A DNA stretch of 30,730 nucleotides from X23 sp050251575 (GTDB lineage: Bacteria; Bacillota; Clostridia; SK-Y3). The stretch is taken from assembly GCA_050251575.1 (NCBI GenBank), contig JBFWMP010000019.1, positions 1-30,730 of the forward strand. Direction: 5' to 3'. Shown one piece after another: positions 7,321 to 15,167 of the stretch. The notes beneath the pieces were generated by a model. It was not told where the DNA came from, ran no database searches, and saw nothing but the letters and a program-made list of their open reading frames with translations. Position 1 is the stretch's first letter. Each line of letters begins with the position of its first letter. The translations under genes and the position numbers were made by a program.

Positions 7321-8376
7321 CTATGCAGTCCCATCTACAATTTCAGTAATATGAATTCTATTGTTTTTAGATAAATCAATAAACTTATCCCCAATCTTTA
7401 TAATAGGCTTAGATATACTATGAGGAAGTATAGATATGATTTCACCTATTGCACCTGTACTCATCTTTACCTTAGTTCCTACATAATAATTAGAAATGCG
7501 TGATAGAAACGTCATTAATATTTTAGCATCAAAATATCCTAACCCTACCTTATTAAATTCATCAATAGCTTCAAATGGTGTATTAAACCGCTGCCCATTT
7601 TTCTGCGACATTATTAAATCATATGCATCTGCTAATGATAAGATTTTTGCAAATAAATTAATTCTATCTCCTCTGATTCCTTGAGGATATCCGCTGCCAT
7701 CTTCCCTTTCATGGTGCATTAGGATAGCATTCTTAATATTTTCATTAATATTAGGAACATCTTTTAAAATCTCATAGCCATAAATTGGATGTTTCTTTAG
7801 TATTTCATTTTCTTCCGGAGTTAAAGAATCTGCTTTAGACAAAATCTCAACAGGTATCTTAACCTTCCCAATATCATGAAGAACACCAGCTACCATTAAG
7901 TCTTTCGTATCCTCTTCTGGAAGTTCAATCCATTTTCCGATTAGCATTGCGTATGTAGAAACATTCATACTATGTGTATAGGTCATGTCACCCATGGATC
8001 TTATGTGACTGATACATTGAACGATATCATAGTTGCTTGTTACCTGATTATACATAAAATCAGTTATTTCATTCACTTTTTTACTGTCCATATTTTTGCC
8101 ACTTGCAAAATCTTCCAAAAGCGTCTTTACCTGCTGTGTCTTGTGTCCATAATCTTTCTTTAGCTTTTGTATTGGTTTACTGCTTTGCTCATCAGCTTGT
8201 ACTTCAGAAATAAATATTATTACATCTGTGATTTTAAAACTGGTTAACCTGTCTATAATATTATCAGTTATTATAGTTTTTGAAGGTACCACCAATGTAC
8301 CTGTATTGCTTAATATGTCTTCAGCCAGTATATCTCCTTCTTTACATTCCGATACTGCAACATACTTCCGTTTCAC
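7321..8376 (-). CDS. HD-GYP domain protein, probable c-di-GMP phosphodiesterase
   Basis: 351 residues. An N-terminal DUF3391-like region (1-60, beginning 'VSECKEGDILAEDIL') precedes the HD-GYP domain. Metal ligands are present: H135 in 'TYTHS', H167-D168 in 'GVLHDIGKVKIP', and the second block 'HHEREDGSGYP' at 221-231, which contains the GYP signature. Such enzymes hydrolyse cyclic di-GMP. A C-terminal beta-rich tail (from about residue 300) follows. The GTG start at 8376 has GAGGTGA 4 bases upstream. A paralogue of similar architecture lies at 16303-17454. Unlike that gene, this one shows no riboswitch in its short leader. No membrane or receiver domain is visible, so the input signal is not evident. 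Confidence 0.88.
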   Translation of the reverse strand: MKRKYVAVSECKEGDILAEDILSNTGTLVVPSKTIITDNIIDRLTSFKITDVIIFISEVQADEQSSKPIQKLKKDYGHKTQQVKTLLEDFASGKNMDSKKVNEITDFMYNQVTSNYDIVQCISHIRSMGDMTYTHSMNVSTYAMLIGKWIELPEEDTKDLMVAGVLHDIGKVKIPVEILSKADSLTPEENEILKKHPIYGYEILKDVPNINENIKNAILMHHEREDGSGYPQGIRGDRINLFAKILSLADAYDLIMSQKNGQRFNTPFEAIDEFNKVGLGYFDAKILMTFLSRISNYYVGTKVKMSTGAIGEIISILPHSISKPIIKIGDKFIDLSKNNRIHITEIVDGTA

Positions 8377-8483
8377 ACTATCACCTCAAATATACGTTAC
8401 TACTACATATACATTTTTGTTCTGCTTATGAGATAGTCAGTTTAAAATCTACTATATTTATGATAAGCAAAATGATAATTTTA

Positions 8484-8693
8484 CTAGACAACAACCTTAT
8501 CTCTAATCAGATTTTGTAATTGAATGGTACTCTCATTTGCTATATATAAAGCTTTTAATAATTTCTTCTTGCTTTCGTCATCCAAATCTGTATCTTTTAT
8601 AACTTGCAAAATGTTCATTTTAAGATATTTCAGAGCATAACAATATTGATTGCGACTAGCAACTAAATTATCAAATCTCTCATTATAACTCAT
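8484..8693 (-). CDS. Small helical protein of unknown function
   Basis: 69 residues from the ATG at 8691-8693, preceded by GGGAGCGGAG. A longer open frame reaching 8798 has no better start. The protein is charged and predicted all-helical ('DDESKKKLLKALYIAN'), with no membrane segment and no motif I recognise. It is not Spo0E-like. It lies 107 bp upstream of the HD-GYP gene on the same strand, so the two may be co-transcribed. Coding status is supported by the ribosome site and amino-acid composition only. Confidence 0.55.
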   Translation of the reverse strand: MSYNERFDNLVASRNQYCYALKYLKMNILQVIKDTDLDDESKKKLLKALYIANESTIQLQNLIRDKVVV

Positions 8694-8923
8694 TACAACT
8701 CCGCTCCCTTGTTGGCATGCTATAATTCTTGGGCAACCTATTTTTGCTCTATTATTACCTATAAATATATTACTACTTATCGTTACATAATTCAACATAA
8801 TTTTTCATTATTTTGTATAAATTCCATATAAACCATAATAATGTAAAGCAATTTGAGTCTTCTAAACTACGTAGACCAAATTACAAAAAATCAAGGAGGT
8901 CAAAATCCACGGTTTCAAACCGC

Positions 8924-9079
8924 TCGAAACCACCGAAAAAGTCAAATACCGTTGAAAACTCCCCAAAATGTCATTCTGAGCGTAGCGAAGAATCTTAGCA
9001 TTTAAGCAACTTTTAAGATTCTTCATTTCACTTCGTTTTATTCAGAATGACAGAATACAGACTTTTTCAGTACTCTCGA
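8924..9079. repeat. MITE-like palindromic element, copy 1
   Basis: About 156 bp. Outer inverted ends are TCGAAACCACCGAAAAAGTC (8924-8943) and its near-complement at 9060-9079. An inner pair GTCATTCTGA (8970-8979) / TCAGAATGAC (9042-9051) encloses further complementary AAGAATCTTA / TAAGATTCTT blocks. The second copy at 17743-17888 has the same two-layer structure in opposite orientation. It has no coding capacity of its own: translations of such repeats give the 'HSERSEES' peptide seen in many spurious annotations. The rest of the 8799-9233 gap holds only the hairpin at 9150-9211. Confidence 0.75.
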
Positions 9080-9149
9080 ACCGTTCGCTACATCAGATAC
9101 GGCAGAGAATCATGGGGTACGATGATAACCAATGGTCATCCCCATAAAA

Positions 9150-9211
9150 AATACTCCTCCTTGCAGTAAACAGTTTTATTATTTTAACTGTCTACCACAA
9201 GGGGAGCATAT
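9150..9211 (-). terminator. Long hairpin with T6 tail after the osmoprotectant operon; possible insertion-sequence end
   Basis: On the minus strand a 26-base imperfect stem (about 20 pairs, with GTAGACAGTT against AACTGTTTAC at its tip) is followed by TTTTTT at 9145-9150. It lies 22 bp after the stop of the substrate-binding gene, so it can act as its terminator. The sequence TGATATGCTCCCC...GTAGACAG at its outer side also resembles the left end of IS3-family elements. An 11-codon open frame with GGAGGAG follows at 9110-9145, but no transposase remains. Confidence 0.5.
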
Positions 9212-9233
9212 CACCCTTTTCAAGTATTTTATA

Positions 9234-10130
9234 TTAGTCTATTAAACCTTTATTTTTCAAGAAGTCGCTTACAACTTTTTCAATCTCAACTTTTTTTGCT
9301 TCTGCTTGATAATTCATTTGCTGCATTTCTTCATCATTTATTTTATCACCTAGTTGATTCAGCACTTCTTCAATTTCCGGGTATTTTTCCAATGTATCCA
9401 TTCTTACCACCGGCGCAGCATAATATGGTGGGAAGAAACCCTTATCATCCTCTAATATCTTAAGCTTATAGGTAATCAACTGTCCATCCGTTGCAAATGC
9501 ATCCGTTACGTCCATTTTATCTTGTCCGACAGCCTGATATTTAAGTGCGACTTGCATTTTAGCCACATCTTTAAATTTCAAATCATATATTTCAATCATT
9601 CCTTCATAGCCATCTTGCCTGTTGAAAAACTCATGTTCTCCACCAAATATAAGCTCTGGTGCAAATGGTGCAAGCTCACTGACTTTATTAATATTATTCT
9701 TATTAGCAAAATCTTCTTTTACTGCAACAGCATACGTATTATTAAAGCCTAATGGCTTCAGCCATTTTAATTTGAATTGTTCATTAAATTCTTTTTGAAC
9801 AATATCATACACCTTGTCCGCATCATTCATTACATCCATTTTTAATTGTGCAGTCAATCCGGTTCCGGTATAATCTGCATACATATCAATATCACCTTTT
9901 TTTAAGGCTTCAAAGTTTACAAATGTACCACCCATATTTAACTTTCTTTCAACCTTTAAATCTGTGTTCGCTTCCAGCATCTGTGCGATCATTTCCCCTA
10001 GGATAATATTTTCTGTAAAGTCCTTAGACCCAATTACAACAGTTTTATTACCGGAACCTGAACACCCGACAAATAACCCTACTACTAATAACAAACACAC
10101 CACTATTGATAATTTCTTTTTCATAAACAT
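9234..10130 (-). CDS. opuCC: Osmoprotectant (glycine betaine/carnitine/choline) binding lipoprotein, OpuCC/OsmF type
   Basis: 298 residues. A lipoprotein signal ends at 'FVGC' near residue 23. The mature domain starts 'VVIGSKDFTENIILGEMIAQMLE' and has 'DMYADYTGTGL', both diagnostic of the QAT-family binding proteins that take up compatible solutes. It would sit on the outer membrane face and feed the two permeases upstream. It is the last gene of the operon, 17 bp after the second permease. The first ATG (10130) is chosen because GGAGG lies 7 bases upstream; an ATG two codons later is the alternative. The exact solute cannot be deduced. Confidence 0.88.
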   Translation of the reverse strand: MFMKKKLSIVVCLLLVVGLFVGCSGSGNKTVVIGSKDFTENIILGEMIAQMLEANTDLKVERKLNMGGTFVNFEALKKGDIDMYADYTGTGLTAQLKMDVMNDADKVYDIVQKEFNEQFKLKWLKPLGFNNTYAVAVKEDFANKNNINKVSELAPFAPELIFGGEHEFFNRQDGYEGMIEIYDLKFKDVAKMQVALKYQAVGQDKMDVTDAFATDGQLITYKLKILEDDKGFFPPYYAAPVVRMDTLEKYPEIEEVLNQLGDKINDEEMQQMNYQAEAKKVEIEKVVSDFLKNKGLID

Positions 10131-10147
10131 TAATAAACCTCCTTTTT

Positions 10148-10756
10148 CTATTTGTTTTTATATGCCCTCTTTACCAATTTACCCTCTGTATATCCTAAAA
10201 ATACATCAGCACCTATCGCAAGTATTGATACCGGAATTGCTCCTGATAAAATCATCTCAATATTCTGCATTTGTATTCCTCTCCAGATAAACTGTCCCAG
10301 ACCACCTGCTCCTATCAATACTCCTATAGTTGTAATGCCCAGCGCTGTAACAAAAGCAATTCTGATTCCCGATAATATAATCGGAAGCGCCAGAGGAAGC
10401 TCTACTTTCAACATCAATTGAGTCTTTGTCATACCCATGCCCATTCCTGCTTCTATCAATCCTTCCGGTACACCCAATATGCCTACATAAGTATTTCTTA
10501 TAATAGGAAGCAGCGAATATAGGAACAGACCCGTAATAACAGTACCATTTCCCAAGCCGAATATAGTCATCAATATTGATAATAATGCAAGCGTTGGTAT
10601 TGTCTGAATAAGGTCTGTTATTGTCATGACAAAACCCGCTGCAAATTTATACTTTGTGAGTACAATACCCAACATGACACCAAATACAATAGCTATTAAT
10701 ACACCTGCTGCTGCAATCTGCAAATGTTGCAGCACCGCAGTAATAATTTTCTCCAC
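10148..10756 (-). CDS. Osmoprotectant ABC transporter permease (OpuC type), second
   Basis: 202 residues with about five to six membrane helices, the usual length for OpuCB/OpuCD/YehW-type permeases. The cytoplasmic coupling loop is 'LIEAGMGMGMTKTQLMLKVELPLALP', the EAA motif that docks on the ATPase. The GTG start at 10756 has AAGGAGG 7 bases upstream. It begins 15 bp after the preceding permease gene. The two permeases are similar to each other and probably pair as a heterodimer. Confidence 0.88.
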   Translation of the reverse strand: MEKIITAVLQHLQIAAAGVLIAIVFGVMLGIVLTKYKFAAGFVMTITDLIQTIPTLALLSILMTIFGLGNGTVITGLFLYSLLPIIRNTYVGILGVPEGLIEAGMGMGMTKTQLMLKVELPLALPIILSGIRIAFVTALGITTIGVLIGAGGLGQFIWRGIQMQNIEMILSGAIPVSILAIGADVFLGYTEGKLVKRAYKNK

Positions 10757-10771
10757 CCACGTTCCTCCTTT

Positions 10772-11410
10772 CTATCGTCTCAATCCTTTAGGAGTAGCCA
10801 ACTTCTGCAAGAAACCAATGGTTGTACCCACTACCAGTGCCAAAATAGATGCCGGTAGTGCTCCTGCATAGATCATGTTTTTATCATAACTGGCAAGACC
10901 TGTCCAAATTAAATCTCCTAATCCTCCTGCACCAATCAATGCCGCAAGGGTAGCCCAACTGATAATATATACCAGTGAAATCCTTACTCCTGCAATGATT
11001 ATAGGAAGTGACAGCGGAATCTCCACTTGAAAGAGAATCTGCATCCCTGTCATTCCCATTCCCTTTGCAGCCTCAATGTACATATCATCTACTTCACTGA
11101 TACCGGTATAGGTATTTCTGAGAATCGGAAGAATTGAATAAAGTGATAATACTACTAAAGCAGGTGTTGTCCCAAGTCCGAAAATGATCAATGCAAACCC
11201 AAGTAAAACAAGGCTGGGTATCGTCTGCACCACTCCAGTCACACCTAAAACATAGTTTGCAATTTTTTTATTCCTTGTTAGCCATATTCCGCCTGGAATA
11301 GCAATCAAGGATCCAATAGCAACAGCTAATAGAGAAATATAGATGTGCTGCAGTGTTGCAATAATAATCAAATCCTGTTCCTTTATCATAAAATTCAAGA
11401 AATCATTCAT
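10772..11410 (-). CDS. Osmoprotectant ABC transporter permease (OpuC type), first
   Basis: 212 residues from the ATG at 11410, which overlaps the end of the ATPase gene by 8 bp and has AAGGA upstream. A longer frame to 11431 is less likely. It has about six hydrophobic helices. The EAA-type loop 'YIEAAKGMGMTGMQILFQVEIPLSLP' and the glycine-rich 'ALIGAGGLGDLIW' after it are typical of betaine/choline permeases. The overlap with the ATPase gene suggests translational coupling, so that subunit amounts match. Confidence 0.88.
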   Translation of the reverse strand: MNDFLNFMIKEQDLIIIATLQHIYISLLAVAIGSLIAIPGGIWLTRNKKIANYVLGVTGVVQTIPSLVLLGFALIIFGLGTTPALVVLSLYSILPILRNTYTGISEVDDMYIEAAKGMGMTGMQILFQVEIPLSLPIIIAGVRISLVYIISWATLAALIGAGGLGDLIWTGLASYDKNMIYAGALPASILALVVGTTIGFLQKLATPKGLRR

Positions 11411-12530
11411 TTCCATTATCCTTCCATACAACTTCTGCTAAAGCTTTTACCATACTGGTCTTTGTAACCAGCCCTATTACTTTGTTATCTTCATCAACAG
11501 CAACAAGATAATCAAGCTTGTTTTGAATCAACGTATCAAAAGCTTCCTTGGAGTCTGCGTTACTTCTTATCGTTGCTACCTCTCTCTCCACCAGTTCATC
11601 AATATTACGCCCACCTTTTCCGTATTTACTGATGGATTCAACTGTAACTGATCCTTCCAGATGTCCTTCATCATCAACTACTAACAGTGTATTAACGCCC
11701 TTACGCTTCATCAACGCAATACTTTCTGATGTTCCTTTATCCCGAGTAACTGTTACCGGATTCGGACGCATAACATCTGCAACCGTTGCAATTCCTGCTG
11801 CGGTATTCAGACGGTGCTTCCCGATAAACTGGCTTACAAAATCATTCGCCGGGTTGGAAAGCAGCTCTTCCGGTGACGCTGCCTGTACTATCTCTCCATC
11901 CTTCATGAGTACTATAACATCAGCAATTTTTAAAGCTTCATCCATATCATGGGTTACAAACACAATGGTCTTTTTTAGCTTTTTTTGCAAACGCTTCACT
12001 TCATCCTGAAGAGATTCTCGTGTAATAGGGTCCAAAGCACCAAAAGGCTCGTCCATTAGAACCAACGGCGGCTCAGCAGCTAAAGCTCTTAATACTCCTA
12101 TACGCTGCTGCTGGCCTCCACTGAGTTCTGAAGGATATCTGCCGGCATACTGCTCAGGATCCATATCAACCATGCGCAGGAGCTCTTCCGTTCTCTTGGT
12201 TCTTTTATCGGCAGACCATCCCAATAATTTTGGCACGATTTCTACGTTTTGTGCTATTGTCATGTTAGGAAATAATCCTATCTGCTGAATTACGTAACCA
12301 ATTTTCCTCCTGAGCATTACCGGATTGATTTTTGTTACATCTTCTCCCTTAACATAGATGGAACCCGAGGTAGGCTCAATAATTCTGTTAATCATCTTTA
12401 GTGTGGTAGTCTTACCGCATCCGCTAGGACCAATCAGTACTACTAATTGCCCTTCTTTTATTTCTAAATTTAGGCTTTCAATGACTGTTACATCTTTATA
12501 TGCTTTTTTAACTTTCTCAAATCTAACCAA
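11403..12530 (-). CDS. opuCA: Osmoprotectant ABC transporter ATPase with tandem CBS domains (OpuCA type)
   Basis: 375 residues. The ATPase domain has Walker A 'GPSGCGKTT' (34-42), Q-loop near 82, signature 'LSGGQQQR' (136-143) and Walker B 'LVLMDE' (156-161). Two C-terminal CBS domains (about 250-300 and 315-370) follow. In OpuA/OpuC-type importers the CBS pair senses ionic strength or binds a nucleotide such as c-di-AMP, so uptake can be gated by osmotic state. It is first in a four-gene operon: ATPase, permease, permease, binding protein. The start is TTG at 12530 with AGGAGGT 6 bases upstream. Confidence 0.92.
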   Translation of the reverse strand: MVRFEKVKKAYKDVTVIESLNLEIKEGQLVVLIGPSGCGKTTTLKMINRIIEPTSGSIYVKGEDVTKINPVMLRRKIGYVIQQIGLFPNMTIAQNVEIVPKLLGWSADKRTKRTEELLRMVDMDPEQYAGRYPSELSGGQQQRIGVLRALAAEPPLVLMDEPFGALDPITRESLQDEVKRLQKKLKKTIVFVTHDMDEALKIADVIVLMKDGEIVQAASPEELLSNPANDFVSQFIGKHRLNTAAGIATVADVMRPNPVTVTRDKGTSESIALMKRKGVNTLLVVDDEGHLEGSVTVESISKYGKGGRNIDELVEREVATIRSNADSKEAFDTLIQNKLDYLVAVDEDNKVIGLVTKTSMVKALAEVVWKDNGNE

Positions 12531-12568
12531 ATGTCCACCTCCTATAATAATTATTTGGTCATTATATT

Positions 12569-12597
12569 ATTTTACAGAAATTTTCCTATTTATACAA
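12569..12597 (-). promoter_or_regulatory. Probable sigma-A promoter of the opuC operon
   Basis: On the minus strand TTGTAT (12592-12597), a 17-bp spacer, then TAAAAT (12569-12574), placing the start about 30 bp ahead of the TTG start codon. A second -10-like TATAAT lies a few bases downstream. No operator was recognised. Confidence 0.45.
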
Positions 12598-12742
12598 ACT
12601 GCACATTGTCCAGTATATTGATATTTCCATCTATATTAATGCCTGATAAGTAACTAAAATATGTATTCTAATATTTTTTTCCAAATCCTCTCATATGCTC
12701 CCGTTAACTAACAATTTGTAATAAAAACAAAGTTGTCAGTAT

Positions 12743-13003
12743 TTAAATTCCACTACAGCTACCAATTACATCGTTTATCATTCCATAGATAATATCATAG
12801 GATAAAAACCATGGCTTTGATTTGATACCGATAGTCAAAGTCCTTTCGCCTTCATCCCACAAATAATGTCCGTCAATGCCTTGACCTGATATGTCTCCTC
12901 TATGACTATCAGGAATAACTACCCCATAACCTTTTATAACCGTTCTCAGATCATGAAAAGCTTCACATGTAATATTATAGTAGGTTCTTGATTTAAATGT
13001 CAT
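12743..13003 (-). CDS. Small protein of unknown function
   Basis: 86 residues. The ATG at 13003 has AGGAA 6 bases upstream. The composition looks like a folded globular protein: it is aromatic-rich, with 'GIDGHYLWDEGERTLTIGIKSKPWFLSYDIIYGMI', and has no signal peptide or membrane helix. I do not recognise a family. The gene stands alone between the opuC operon and a divergent NitT/TauT-type transporter, with over 200 bp of non-coding DNA on each side. Confidence 0.6.
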   Translation of the reverse strand: MTFKSRTYYNITCEAFHDLRTVIKGYGVVIPDSHRGDISGQGIDGHYLWDEGERTLTIGIKSKPWFLSYDIIYGMINDVIGSCSGI

Positions 13004-13235
13004 TTTAATTTCCTGCCCTTCATCATGTTTTTAAAACCTCACTTATATACTATGGCGCAGATTATAAAAAGACACTGATTTTTATCACAATAAAGTGATG
13101 AACCTACCATTCTTACTTATTATACTCACACTATAATTACCTTCAGAATATACTGGTAACAAGAAATTCTATCATTTGCAGCATAATGATTTGCATTAGT
13201 AGTGTAATAACTAACGATTGGAGTTGATAAATATT

Positions 13236-14009
13236 GTGAAAGATTCAGTGGTAAAAATTGAAAATATATCTATGCAATATCATACCCTTGAAGGAGAAAT
13301 AAACGCTATCAGCAATATAAATTTAGAAGTTGAAAAAGGTGAATTTGTCAGCATTGTAGGCCCCAGCGGCTGTGGTAAATCCACCCTGCTATCTATTATC
13401 GCCGGTCTACTTAAACCTTCCTCCGGTAAAATTCTGATACATGGTGAAGAAGTGAAAGGTACTTCCTCCAGAATAGGATATATGCTTCAAAAAGATCACC
13501 TTTTCGAATGGAGAACTATCTTTCAAAATACCCTTTTAGGCTTAGAGGTTCAAGGCAAGCTAAATGATCAAGCAAAGCAATATGCAAGTAAGCTGCTAAA
13601 AACCTATGGCTTGGGAGATTTTAAAAATCATTACCCACGGCAGCTTTCGGGCGGCATGAGACAAAGAGCAGCACTCATCCGAACACTTGCAATACAACCT
13701 CATATACTATTATTGGATGAAGCTTTTTCGGCATTGGATTACCAAACCCGTTTGGCTGTATCAGATGAAGTATATATGATACTGAAAAAAGAAAACAAAA
13801 CAGCTATTATGGTCACGCATGACATAGCAGAGGCCATTTCTATGACTGATAAAGTGATTGTGCTTACTCAACGTCCTGCCACAATCAAAAGCATACATAA
13901 CATAGAGCTTACTTGCGATAACTGCACTCCTTTAGGAAGAAGAGAGTCTCCTGAATTCAGGTATTACTTTAATAAGATATGGAAGGAGCTGGATGTGCAT
14001 GTTAAATAA
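13236..14009 (+). CDS. NitT/TauT-type ABC transporter ATPase (SsuB/TauB/ThiZ-like)
   Basis: 257 residues from the GTG at 13236. An in-frame TTG at 13218 lies in the ribosome site (TTGGAG) itself, so a start there is unlikely; the spacing to the GTG is a long 12 bases. It has Walker A 'GPSGCGKST' (42-50), signature 'LSGGMRQRAA' and Walker B 'ILLLDEAFSALD'. The Q-loop segment 'YMLQKDHLFEWRT' and the C-terminal 'SPEFRYYFNKIWKEL' are typical of the nitrate/sulfonate/taurine/thiamine-precursor branch. The permease gene overlaps its 3' end by 17 bp. Substrate is unknown. No TPP riboswitch is visible in the 230-bp leader. Confidence 0.86.
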   Translation: MKDSVVKIENISMQYHTLEGEINAISNINLEVEKGEFVSIVGPSGCGKSTLLSIIAGLLKPSSGKILIHGEEVKGTSSRIGYMLQKDHLFEWRTIFQNTLLGLEVQGKLNDQAKQYASKLLKTYGLGDFKNHYPRQLSGGMRQRAALIRTLAIQPHILLLDEAFSALDYQTRLAVSDEVYMILKKENKTAIMVTHDIAEAISMTDKVIVLTQRPATIKSIHNIELTCDNCTPLGRRESPEFRYYFNKIWKELDVHVK

Positions 14010-14829
14010 TACTGCTGGTAATAAACCTACAGCCACTATTTCACAAGAACATTCGCAATGGCTAAAAAAAATGAAGCAGCACCAGCGACTCATACAAATC
14101 ACCCGTATTGCAATATTGATTGCATTCATTGGATTATGGGAAATTGCAGGTCAGTTAAAGATTATTGATCCTTTTATCACAAGTCAGCCGTCAAGAGTAT
14201 GGAAAACACTGGTGAACCTACACCACGATGGCTCTTTGTATACGCATACATTTATAACCACCTATGAGACTGTTATTGGCTTTGTCTTGGGTACCCTATT
14301 AGGTACCGGGGTAGCAATAATGATGTGGTGGTCAAACTTTCTCACCAAAGTACTTGATCCATACTTAGTAGTGCTAAACAGCTTACCCAAAACTGCATTA
14401 GGTCCCATTATTATCGTATGGGTGGGCGCAGGCCAGCCGGCAATTATTGTTATGGCATTGTTTGTCTCTTTTGTAGTAACTATCTTAGGGGTATTAAGTG
14501 GATTTTTAGAAGTAGATGAGGATAAAATCAAACTGCTTCAAACCTTTGGGGCAACAAAAAAACAGATACTTAAAAAAGTTATTCTTCCTGCAAGTGTACC
14601 GACTATGATATCGGCATTGAAAATCAATGTAGGCTTATCATGGGTAGGTGTTATCGTAGGAGAATTTTTGGTATCCAAGGCCGGATTAGGATATCTTATC
14701 GTGTATGGCGGGCAAGTATTTAAGCTGGATCTCGTCATGACTAGTGTCATTATTCTCGCTGTAATTGCTGCTTTAATGTATCAAGGTGTGGCTTGGTTTG
14801 AAAGCCGATACTTGAAGTGGAAAAATTAA
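13993..14829 (+). CDS. NitT/TauT-type ABC transporter permease (SsuC/TauC-like)
   Basis: 278 residues with about six membrane spans. The EAA coupling loop is 'DKIKLLQTFGATKKQILKKVILPASVP', and the sequence 'VGEFLVSKAGLGYLIVYGGQ' near the C-terminus is conserved in SsuC/TauC/ThiX permeases. The ATG at 13993 has AAGGAG 4 bases upstream; an ATG two codons later has a 10-base spacing and is equally possible. It overlaps the ATPase gene. A binding protein is expected beside such genes but none is present on either side, so it must be encoded elsewhere or shared. A terminator follows at 14835. Confidence 0.87.
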   Translation: MCMLNNTAGNKPTATISQEHSQWLKKMKQHQRLIQITRIAILIAFIGLWEIAGQLKIIDPFITSQPSRVWKTLVNLHHDGSLYTHTFITTYETVIGFVLGTLLGTGVAIMMWWSNFLTKVLDPYLVVLNSLPKTALGPIIIVWVGAGQPAIIVMALFVSFVVTILGVLSGFLEVDEDKIKLLQTFGATKKQILKKVILPASVPTMISALKINVGLSWVGVIVGEFLVSKAGLGYLIVYGGQVFKLDLVMTSVIILAVIAALMYQGVAWFESRYLKWKN

Positions 14830-14834
14830 CATTC

Positions 14835-14864
14835 GGGCATCGCGGAGTTCCTCTTCCGATGCCC
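14835..14864 (+). terminator. Terminator after the NitT/TauT-type permease gene
   Basis: GGGCATCG (14835-14842) pairs with CGATGCCC (14857-14864), 6 bp after the stop codon. The tail that follows is T-rich but interrupted. Confidence 0.65.
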
Positions 14865-15004
14865 TTCATATATATTTAAGTTTTATGCTCTTATCAAGAA
14901 AACTCGACTATTCTGTAACTTCTAATTCAACAAAAAGTGCAGATTTATAAATATAATCATCCCCTAGAGAATAACTCATCCATATATTTCATATTATAAT
15001 ATGT

Positions 15005-15025
15005 TGTGGATAACTTTGTGGATAT
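15005..15025 (+). promoter_or_regulatory. Two DnaA-box-like sites in tandem
   Basis: TGTGGATAA at 15005-15013 is a perfect DnaA box (reverse of TTATCCACA). TGTGGATAT at 15017-15025 matches 8 of 9, in the same orientation and 12 bp away. They lie in the 338-bp gap 14830-15167, whose only other content is the two flanking terminators and AT-rich sequence. There is no origin gene context, so a minor DnaA-binding or titration site is the most that can be suggested. Confidence 0.4.
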
Positions 15026-15098
15026 GTTGTTAACTTGTTGTTGGCAACTTTTAAGTTACAATATATTGCATAGTAATATAGACCTATTAAAAAATCTT

Positions 15099-15150
15099 AG
15101 GGATAGGTAACTTATTTGACTAAATAGTATCAAATACGCTGCCTATCCCT
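15099..15150. terminator. Nested hairpin, terminator of corA
   Basis: AGGGATAGG (15099-15107) pairs with CCTATCCCT (15142-15150). Inside it TATTTGA pairs with TCAAATA, giving a two-tier stem. On the minus strand it follows the corA stop by 17 bp and is followed by a T-rich tract. Confidence 0.7.
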
Positions 15151-15167
15151 TTATTTGCTTGATTAAT

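Noticed and set aside
8813..8998. Plus-strand open frame of 61 codons ending in 'CHSERSEES'
   Set aside because: It is a read-through of the palindromic repeat. This peptide is a familiar artefact of the GTCATTCTGAGCG repeat, and there is no convincing ribosome site.
9110..9145. 11-codon open frame after GGAGGAG
   Set aside because: Too short and without a recognisable product; more likely the decayed start of an insertion-sequence gene or chance after the hairpin.
11548..12009. 153-codon plus-strand open frame
   Set aside because: Shadow of the opuCA gene on the opposite strand.
13004..13235. Possible TPP or other riboswitch ahead of the NitT/TauT-type ATPase
   Set aside because: The TPP consensus (CTGAGA and ACCTGA blocks) is absent and no other class was recognised.
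15005..15025. Chromosomal replication origin
   Set aside because: Only two DnaA boxes, no dnaA/dnaN or other origin genes, and flanked by ordinary transporter genes.
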